41,380 bases of DNA from an uncultured Chthonomonas sp. GTDB taxonomy: Bacteria; Armatimonadota; Chthonomonadetes; Chthonomonadales; Chthonomonadaceae. Positions 35,692-41,380 of this stretch are shown piece after piece. Each line of letters opens with the position of its first letter. Position 1 is the first letter of the stretch. Under the pieces are notes generated by a model. It saw nothing but the letters and a program-made list of their open reading frames with translations, had not been told where the DNA came from and did no database searches. The stretch is from positions 1 to 41,380 of the forward strand of contig CAIXIX010000255.1 of NCBI GenBank assembly GCA_903919615.1, read 5' to 3'. The position numbers were made by a program, and so were the translations under genes.

Positions 35692-35858
35692 GAGCCTACC
35701 CTGGAACATCCCAATCGGGAATTCGCTATCGATCTAAGAACTACTCTTCTTGAGATCTCGTATGAACTCCTCTGAGATTAACTCCGGCCCCCATCCGGCA
35801 GGCACGCATCTACTGATCCCTCATCCCTCATCCCTGGTCCCTCCCTCCCTCTCTCCGG

Positions 35859-35864
35859 TATAAT
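35859..35864 (+). promoter_or_regulatory. -10 box TATAAT upstream of GH13 gene
   Basis: CGGTATAATCTC lies about 50 bases before the ATG at 35915, preceded by a long pyrimidine-rich stretch (about 35818-35856) in place of a consensus -35. A start about 7 bases later would give a leader of roughly 45 bases. Confidence 0.45.
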
Positions 35865-35914
35865 CTCACCATTCACCTTGATCTCTCTCGCTCGCAGAAG
35901 AGGCTCTTCAAACC

Positions 35915-38110
35915 ATGCAGCTAGCTACAACTCGCGGAATCCCAATGCTAACTGGTAAGTTACTCCGCTTTACCTGCGCCTGCATCGTTGCAATCTGTGC
36001 CACTTTCGGGGCGCTACCTGCTCTGGCCTCTCCCAAACAGGCCGCCGCCGCCGGCCAGGCCGTACCGGAAACCAGGCAGCATGAGTTTCTTTATCATCCA
36101 GCGGCAAGCGTCAGGAGCGTTGCGGTTGCAGGCGCCTTCAATAACTGGAACATGCGGGCGAACCCGATGGCAGCCGATGCGGATGGCAAGACCTGGAGGC
36201 TGACGCTTCGCCTCCCAATGGGCAAGCATCTTTATAAATTTGTTGTAAATGGAGATACCTGGGTTGCGGATCCCACCGCCCCGGTCAACCCGAACGATTC
36301 TAACGGTAACTCGGTACTTCTAATTGTGCCGGCAGACTACTCCAGCCCGGCGAGCCCTCTCGATGGAGTTACTGCGTTCAGTGCGCTTCAGCACCCGCTA
36401 TCCGCACCATACCTCAATTACGATCGCGACCAGATCACACTCTCACTGCGCGCCCGGCCCAATGACCTCTCCAGGGTTTCACTCAGATTGGGCGATCGCT
36501 TGATCCCGATGTCTGTTGTGACTGCGGATGACATCTATGCCTTCTATTCAGTAAGGGTGACATGGGATCGCAAGAGCGATCTGGTGTACGACTTTGCGCT
36601 TGCGGATGGTCCGAAGTCATTTGATTTCGGAGCAACTGGCGTCGCGGCGCTTCGCAGCGCGACGAAGTTCACACTGAGCGCGACAGCATTCCATCCCTTT
36701 GCCGTTCCAGACTGGGTTGAGAAATCTGTGCTCTACCAGATATTCCCGGATCGTTTTGCTAACGGCGAGAAAGCCAATGATCCGCCTAACCTGACTCCCT
36801 GGGATGCGCGCCCAACCGGCAACAGCCGTTTCGGTGGCGACGCGAAGGGAGTTTCAGATCACATCCCATATCTGGCAGACCTCGGCATCTCGGCAATTTA
36901 CTTCACGCCGGTATACAAGTCCCCATCCAACCACAGATATGATATCGACGACTACCGTGCGATCGATCCGCAATTCGGTACGAATGCCGAGTTCGCCGCG
37001 CTAACGCGTGGACTGCAGGCCAGAGGTATCCGGACAGTGATGGATTTTGTCTTCAACCACTCTTCCTCGTCGTTCGGGCCGTTCGCAGATGTGGTACGCA
37101 ACGGCGCAGCCTCGCCGTATCGACACTGGTATTTCATCCACTCTTACCCCGTTCAAGCCAAACAGCCGCCGAACTATGAGGCATTTGGAGGCTGGTGGGG
37201 GATGCCAAGGCTCAATGAAGCTAATGACGCAACCGGCGCATATATGCGCGACGTTGTCGCCTTCTGGCAGAAGGAGATCCCGCTCTCAGGAGTTCGGCTC
37301 GATGTTGCCGATCAGCTCGACCAGGTATTTTTGAGGAAGCTGCGTACTAGCGTAAAAGAGCTCGACCCAAAGGTCTGGATCGTTGGTGAAACCTGGGGAG
37401 ATGCATCCCAGTGGCTGGCTGGCGATCAGTGGGATGCATCCATGAACTACCCGTTTCTATTCGCCTGTGTCGACTATTTTGCCGATCGCAAAATAGACTC
37501 CACGGCATTCGCCAACCAGCTAATGCAGCTCTATCACCGGTACGTGCCTCAGGTTTCCCGATGCGAGATGAACTCGCTTAGTACGCACGATACACCACGG
37601 TTTCTGACGCGCTGCCGGGGAAATCAGGAGATGCAGAGGCTTGCTGCGACGCTGCAGCTCACGTGGGTCGGCGCGCCCTGCATCTACTATGGTGAAGAGC
37701 TTGGGATGGAGGGCGGCGCCGATCCCGACAATCGCCGCGGCATGACGTGGACTAACGCAACCGATGACAATCCGATGCTGCAGTATTACAAAAAACTGGT
37801 ACATCTGCGCAACAAAAGCAGGGCTCTGCAGTCCGGCGATCCCACGATCCTTGAAACAAACGACAGCGCCAATACACTTGCATTCTCCAGAACCCTTGGC
37901 AACGAAATCGCAATCGTGGTTCTAAACCGATCCGATCAGCGTCAAACGGTTAAGGTGCGATTGGATCTCAAGACAGAGCAATTGCTCGGCAAATCTGGCC
38001 TTGTCGATGCGCTGTCTGGAGCAATGGCCGTCCCGTCACCGAATCACACGCTATCCATCACGCTGGAACCCCTCCACGCCGCAATTCTCGTTCAGCCTGA
38101 GCGTTTGTAG
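35915..38110 (+). CDS. Secreted GH13 alpha-amylase-family enzyme (cyclomaltodextrinase/neopullulanase-like)
   Basis: 731 residues from ATG 35915; ATG 35945 is an alternative. Signal peptide ends near LPALAS. Residues about 55-140 are a CBM48/AMPK-type glycogen-binding domain (VAGAFNNWNMRANP). The catalytic barrel begins near SVLYQIFPDRFANG (about 275) and has all GH13 conserved regions: DFVFNHSS (region I), GVRLDVADQ with nucleophile Asp463, IVGETWGD with acid/base Glu492, and LSTHDTPR with stabiliser Asp559, plus the calcium/substrate segment HRYDIDDY. The C-terminal beta domain is at about 650-731. GH13 enzymes of this arrangement hydrolyse alpha-1,4-linked glucans, cyclodextrins or pullulan; the export signal suggests extracellular or periplasmic starch-type breakdown. 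Precise subfamily uncertain. Confidence 0.92.
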   Translation: MQLATTRGIPMLTGKLLRFTCACIVAICATFGALPALASPKQAAAAGQAVPETRQHEFLYHPAASVRSVAVAGAFNNWNMRANPMAADADGKTWRLTLRLPMGKHLYKFVVNGDTWVADPTAPVNPNDSNGNSVLLIVPADYSSPASPLDGVTAFSALQHPLSAPYLNYDRDQITLSLRARPNDLSRVSLRLGDRLIPMSVVTADDIYAFYSVRVTWDRKSDLVYDFALADGPKSFDFGATGVAALRSATKFTLSATAFHPFAVPDWVEKSVLYQIFPDRFANGEKANDPPNLTPWDARPTGNSRFGGDAKGVSDHIPYLADLGISAIYFTPVYKSPSNHRYDIDDYRAIDPQFGTNAEFAALTRGLQARGIRTVMDFVFNHSSSSFGPFADVVRNGAASPYRHWYFIHSYPVQAKQPPNYEAFGGWWGMPRLNEANDATGAYMRDVVAFWQKEIPLSGVRLDVADQLDQVFLRKLRTSVKELDPKVWIVGETWGDASQWLAGDQWDASMNYPFLFACVDYFADRKIDSTAFANQLMQLYHRYVPQVSRCEMNSLSTHDTPRFLTRCRGNQEMQRLAATLQLTWVGAPCIYYGEELGMEGGADPDNRRGMTWTNATDDNPMLQYYKKLVHLRNKSRALQSGDPTILETNDSANTLAFSRTLGNEIAIVVLNRSDQRQTVKVRLDLKTEQLLGKSGLVDALSGAMAVPSPNHTLSITLEPLHAAILVQPERL

Positions 38111-38321
38111 CTCTGTCACTTCCAGACCGCTATTACACTAAATCTGTCGCCCGGCAGTTCATCCGGTAGCGTCGCTGTTGGGTTCCCTCGCTCGGTGTAC
38201 TTCCCTGTCCTTTACGCCTCCCATCCCGCAGGATATCCACGTCTCCAGCTAGAACGGAGCCTTATGTCGGGCGCATCGCACATGCTCGCACCTGCGCGGC
38301 CCCCAATATTCTGGAGTGCTT

Positions 38322-39449
38322 ATGAGACATCTATTCCTTCTCTGCTGCCTCGCCTTCGCCGTGTCGGCAGCGGCTGCGCCGCCCACGAAACAACGGCGTG
38401 TCCTGTACAATCTGGACGGTGATTCCTGCCTGTTCACTCGCGCTAACAGTAAGGCTCCCGTCGCGACAACGGTCGATGACGTGAAGCGCGTGGTGGAGGA
38501 GATCGCGTACCGTGGCAGTCGCGTGGATACGTTCCTGGTGTGCATCAACGCACAGGTGGTCTACTACCCGACTGCTGTCGGCACGATGCGGGGGGAGAGA
38601 TCAACTCCGGAGGAGCGAGCGGCCTGGCCCGCGTCGGAACATCAACTGGCTCAAAACTTCAAGGCCTTCTACGATGCCGGTATCGATCCATATGCCGTGA
38701 TGCTTGCGGAGGCGAAGAGGCGAGGACGCGAAGCTTTTATCACGTTTCGGATGAACGACGCGCACGGCAATGACTTTTTGCGAACGAAGTTCTGGGAAGA
38801 CCATTCGGAATGTCGGCTGCCTAACGGTGCGCTGGATTTCGGACAATCAGAATCGCGCGACTATACGGTGCGGCTTATAGAAGAGGCCGTGCGCCGTTAT
38901 CGGTGCGATGGAATAGAGCTGGATTTCAACCGGTTCCCGCGGTTCTTTAAGGGCGGCGCCGCCGATGAAAACGTCGCGATCATGAACGGTCTCGTATCAC
39001 GCATCAAGGATGTTGTAACTGAAATTGGCAAAGTGCGACACAGGCACATCCTGATAAGCGTTCGCGTGCCCTCCAACTTTGGGCGGACACCTCCAACTCC
39101 AGAGTCGGCCCGGGCATTAGGCTGCGATGTTCCTGCCTGGGTTCGGAACGGATGGGTTGATTTCGTCACCGTCTCGGAGTTTCTGTTTGAGCGTGGGGAT
39201 CTGCCGATTGCCGCCTGGAAGGCAGCGATAACTCAGGTTCCTGTGTATGGCGGGATCGAGGCTATCAAGGGCTCCGGACAGCACAATCTGACAGGCGAAG
39301 AGTATCGCCAGGCTGGCGCCAGATTACTCAGTTCGGGTGCAGACGGCATCTATCTATTCAATTTCTTCACGTCTCGTGAGCTGTTTGAAAAAGCCTACGA
39401 ACCACCGTATGAAGTGTTGAAGGTGCTGGGTGTGAAACTCACGCAGTGA
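38322..39449 (+). CDS. Secreted GHL10-like putative glycosidase
   Basis: 375 residues from ATG 38322, with GGAG 5 bases upstream; the frame starts six bases earlier at a GTG with no SD. Signal peptide MRHLFLLCCLAFAVSAAAA. The barrel-like protein has the strand-end motif DGIELDFNRFPRFF (about residues 195-208), which resembles the GHL10/DUF187-type glycosyl-hydrolase-like families where acidic residues after beta-strand 4 are catalytic. Other strand ends, HILISVRVPSN and WVDFVTVSEFL, fit the same fold. It sits 211 bp after the GH13 gene and is followed 12 bp later by the frame of the GH5-like gene, so the latter two are probably one transcript. Substrate unknown. Confidence 0.8.
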   Translation: MRHLFLLCCLAFAVSAAAAPPTKQRRVLYNLDGDSCLFTRANSKAPVATTVDDVKRVVEEIAYRGSRVDTFLVCINAQVVYYPTAVGTMRGERSTPEERAAWPASEHQLAQNFKAFYDAGIDPYAVMLAEAKRRGREAFITFRMNDAHGNDFLRTKFWEDHSECRLPNGALDFGQSESRDYTVRLIEEAVRRYRCDGIELDFNRFPRFFKGGAADENVAIMNGLVSRIKDVVTEIGKVRHRHILISVRVPSNFGRTPPTPESARALGCDVPAWVRNGWVDFVTVSEFLFERGDLPIAAWKAAITQVPVYGGIEAIKGSGQHNLTGEEYRQAGARLLSSGADGIYLFNFFTSRELFEKAYEPPYEVLKVLGVKLTQ

Positions 39450-39518
39450 TACGGTCGCGAAATGGTGAAGAGTACCCACAGTAAAGTGGTTTTCCTGGCA
39501 GAGCAGGACGCACCGGAA

Positions 39519-40880
39519 ATGGCTCTAATGATGAGAAGTAACTTTGAAACCTGTCGCCGAGCGGCCATCGCGGCGCTTAGGCTTGGCGCGGCCCTGCTGG
39601 CGATCTGCAGCGCTGCCGCATCGTCCGCAGATCAGACCGCGCCACTCAGTCGCAAGGATGTGCTCTCCATACGAAATGGTCGGTTCTATCTCGACGGCAA
39701 ACCGTTTGCTGAAATAAGCTTCAATAAGTTCGATCTTCTCTGGCAGCTATATGATCAGCTTGCCGCTGGGAAGGCGCTCGATAATGCGAACCCGATGGTA
39801 ACGGCCCAGGACAGTGCGCTGCGCAACCTGCACGAACTCGGGTTCAAGTCGATCCGAATCTTTGCGCTGCCATGGGGGCCGTTTGGTCCTGAGGCGTACT
39901 CGGACCCGGATAAGCGCAAGCATCTGTTCGCTGCACTGGACAAAACGGTCGAGCTGTGCGACCGGCACGATATTCGGCTGATCTGGAGCTTCGGCGCGGC
40001 TTCGTTTACCGATACGCGGCTGGTGGATGGCAAGTGGGTTCGCGGCGAAGAGCACGAGCGCGAGCTTATCGCAAATCCGGGCTCTCGTGGTCGTGCTCTG
40101 CTCTACAAGTACATCGATGAGACGGTATCCCGTTACAAAAATCGCAAGGCCGTAATGATGTGGGAGATATCGAACGAAGTCACTCTGAACGCGGACATCG
40201 GCGACGCGGATCGCGTCTACGATGGCGAGCGCATGCCGACACTTAAACAGGTGGCAGACTTCTTTACCGATGTTACGGCGCGAATTAAGGCAGCCGATCC
40301 ACTGCGGCTTGTAAACAGCGGCGGATCGAACATGCGCGAAGCGCAGTGGCATCTGTACCAGAGCCATAGCTGGACCACGGACACATTTGAGGATCAGTAC
40401 AAATGCTTCGAGCTGCTCTATGCGAAGTCGCCCATCGACGTAATCGATATCCACTCCTATCCCAACAACCACCCCGGCTACATCATTGCCGGGACGGACG
40501 GCAAACCGGTCATTCTCGATAACAGAGGCTATATGGAGTTTGCAGCGCGGCTGAAGAAACCGCTGATTATCGGCGAACTCGGGCTGCAGGCGAAAGCGAA
40601 GTCCGATGCGAAGTGGTGGGAAGAGACGCCGGACTATTTCGAGAGCTACAGCGACGTGGCCGCGGCAAAGCCGTGGGTGGCTCGCACGCTGAACGCAGTC
40701 GTGGAGGCGGGTGTGCCGCTCTCCTACTGGTGGACCTATCAGTCCGACCGTGCCGAGGACAGGGCGGACCGGCAGCACTTTGACCTCAGCCGCGAGCGGG
40801 ACCCGGAGCTGCTGGCAATGATCGTGGCTGCGAACCGCCGCCTCAAAGCAAAACTCGGAATCCCGACGGAAAGCCACTAA
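39519..40880 (+). CDS. Secreted GH5-like clan GH-A glycosidase (endoglucanase/mannanase-like)
   Basis: About 453 residues. The frame is open to ATG 39462, but that start gives an acidic leader before the signal peptide; ATG 39519, 39528 or 39531 give a better one (CRRAAIAALRLGAALLAICSAAASSA). The mature protein has NGRFYLDGKPF, a typical GH5 start, then GFKSIRIFALPWGPFG. The catalytic pair is clear: AVMMWEISNEVTLN with acid/base Glu220 (counted from 39519), and PLIIGELGLQAK with nucleophile Glu353. IDVIDIHSYPN supplies the conserved His/Tyr strand and SYWWTYQSD the Trp strand. These fit GH5-type beta-1,4-mannanases or endoglucanases. The final 16 codons are duplicated downstream in the tandem repeat. 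Confidence 0.87.
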   Translation: MALMMRSNFETCRRAAIAALRLGAALLAICSAAASSADQTAPLSRKDVLSIRNGRFYLDGKPFAEISFNKFDLLWQLYDQLAAGKALDNANPMVTAQDSALRNLHELGFKSIRIFALPWGPFGPEAYSDPDKRKHLFAALDKTVELCDRHDIRLIWSFGAASFTDTRLVDGKWVRGEEHERELIANPGSRGRALLYKYIDETVSRYKNRKAVMMWEISNEVTLNADIGDADRVYDGERMPTLKQVADFFTDVTARIKAADPLRLVNSGGSNMREAQWHLYQSHSWTTDTFEDQYKCFELLYAKSPIDVIDIHSYPNNHPGYIIAGTDGKPVILDNRGYMEFAARLKKPLIIGELGLQAKAKSDAKWWEETPDYFESYSDVAAAKPWVARTLNAVVEAGVPLSYWWTYQSDRAEDRADRQHFDLSRERDPELLAMIVAANRRLKAKLGIPTESH

Positions 40881-41214
40881 GCCATAAGGCAGGGAAGCGC
40901 GCGAGCAGATGCAGATTTTAGCCACAAAAAGACGCAGAAGGCACAAAATTTGGGCATGATGCCTGGCGGACAGGAGCGGAGCGCGAATTGGGAGCGGCAG
41001 AAAAGTATCACTCAAAGCCGCGAAGGATGCAAAGTCGCTAGACCTGGGTTTGATGGGGGCAGTGGTATCACCTGAGAGTTTGTTGTAGGGGTGCTGCTTG
41101 CCGCACCCGCCGCGGGGGTTGGGGCCGACTGCGACGAAGTGAACTTCGGAATTTCCGATGTCTCGATAGATTTTCCTGACGGTTCGCAGAAACGCCCGGA
41201 TATCAGCATCTTTT
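40827..41214 (+). repeat. First unit of a 388-bp tandem duplication
   Basis: This unit starts inside the last codons of the GH5-like gene (GCTGCGAACCGCC) and runs through its stop and an intergenic repeat. The first 166 bases recur at 41215-41380 with only two mismatches and no indels (near the duplicated stop codon and just after it), to the edge of the window. The offset is 388 bp. Confidence 0.9.
40901..41030 (+). repeat. Dispersed intergenic repeat, second copy
   Basis: Inverse orientation to the copy at 23355-23490 in window coordinates, with the shared core GCAGATT..TAGCC.CAAAAAGACGCAGAAGG and AGTATCAC..AAAG.CGC. It follows the GH5-like stop by 20 bases. It is part of the tandemly duplicated unit and therefore appears again at 41289. 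Confidence 0.8.
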
Positions 41215-41380
41215 GCTGCGAACCGCCGCCTCAAAGCAAAACTCGGAATCCCGACGGAAAGCCTCTAAGCCATAAGTCAGGGAAGCGCGCGAGCAGATGC
41301 AGATTTTAGCCACAAAAAGACGCAGAAGGCACAAAATTTGGGCATGATGCCTGGCGGACAGGAGCGGAGCGCGAATTGGG
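41215..41380 (+). repeat. Second unit of tandem duplication, cut by window edge
   Basis: 166 bases matching 40827-40992 at 164 positions. It contains an orphan copy of the last 16 codons and stop of the GH5-like gene (reading ANRRLKAKLGIPTESL, with a final Leu in place of His) and the start of another dispersed repeat copy (41289-41380). Whether a full second unit or more follows cannot be seen. Confidence 0.85.

Noticed and set aside
39747-41234. 495-residue minus-strand open frame opposite the GH5-like gene
   Set aside because: It lies mostly antisense to a gene with clear catalytic motifs, is rich in Arg/Cys/His, and has no domain or SD; it is a codon-bias shadow. Its N-terminal part over 41030-41234 is also unconvincing as a separate gene.
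1-41380. tRNA, rRNA or riboswitch elements
   Set aside because: No cloverleaf, TTCRANNC-type T-arm with partner stems, rRNA segment or known riboswitch core was seen on reading both strands; a covariance-model scan would be needed to exclude small RNAs.

Overview
The window looks like a chromosomal stretch of a free-living Gram-negative-type bacterium with moderate-to-high G+C. It is dense in large secreted carbohydrate-active or carbohydrate-active-like proteins. Giant proteins combining PQQ/VCBS propellers with a GH123/DUF4091-type barrel, pectate-lyase-like beta-helices, NHL propellers and UROD-like methyltransferase relatives are typical of Armatimonadota and, less often, Planctomycetota or Verrucomicrobiota. 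I favour an Armatimonadota-like source, but this is inferred from gene content only; no rRNA, tRNA or marker gene is present.

Layout. 1-3135: two minus-strand genes, a window-truncated secreted protein and a beta-helix protein. 3489-9045: plus-strand genes for a small unknown protein, a secreted TIM-barrel-like protein and a propeller-GH123 fusion. 9417-12730: a membrane-anchored propeller protein, a decayed beta-helix pseudogene and a DUF805 membrane protein. 12739-17682: a minus-strand block with a Cys-rich unknown protein translationally coupled to a second propeller-GH123 fusion, and a two-helix membrane protein. 17751-23230: a composite DNA-processing enzyme (DEDDh exonuclease, RecQ helicase, then UvrD-type helicase), split by an apparent single frameshift inside the RecQ core. 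23625-35691: more secreted glycosidase-like proteins, an NHL propeller, an alpha/alpha-barrel-like protein, a TM2 protein and a UROD-family protein. 35915-40880: a plus-strand series of a GH13 alpha-amylase-type enzyme, a GHL10-like protein and a GH5-like protein. 40827-41380: the start of a 388-bp tandem duplication.

How it works together. Most products carry export signals, so the region reads as an extracellular or periplasmic polysaccharide-processing neighbourhood: the GH13 enzyme would act on alpha-glucans, the GH5-like enzyme on beta-linked glycans, and the GH123-like proteins on amino-sugar glycans or related substrates. There is no visible transporter, regulator or SusCD pair, so it is not a classical utilisation locus. 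The helicase composite is a separate DNA-repair or genome-defence type function.

Most notable: the frameshifted exonuclease-RecQ-UvrD fusion, the paired propeller-GH123 paralogues with an ATGA-coupled partner gene, a beta-helix pseudogene with two internal deletions, a dispersed intergenic repeat family of about 130 bp, and a tandem duplication that copies the 3' end of the GH5-like gene.
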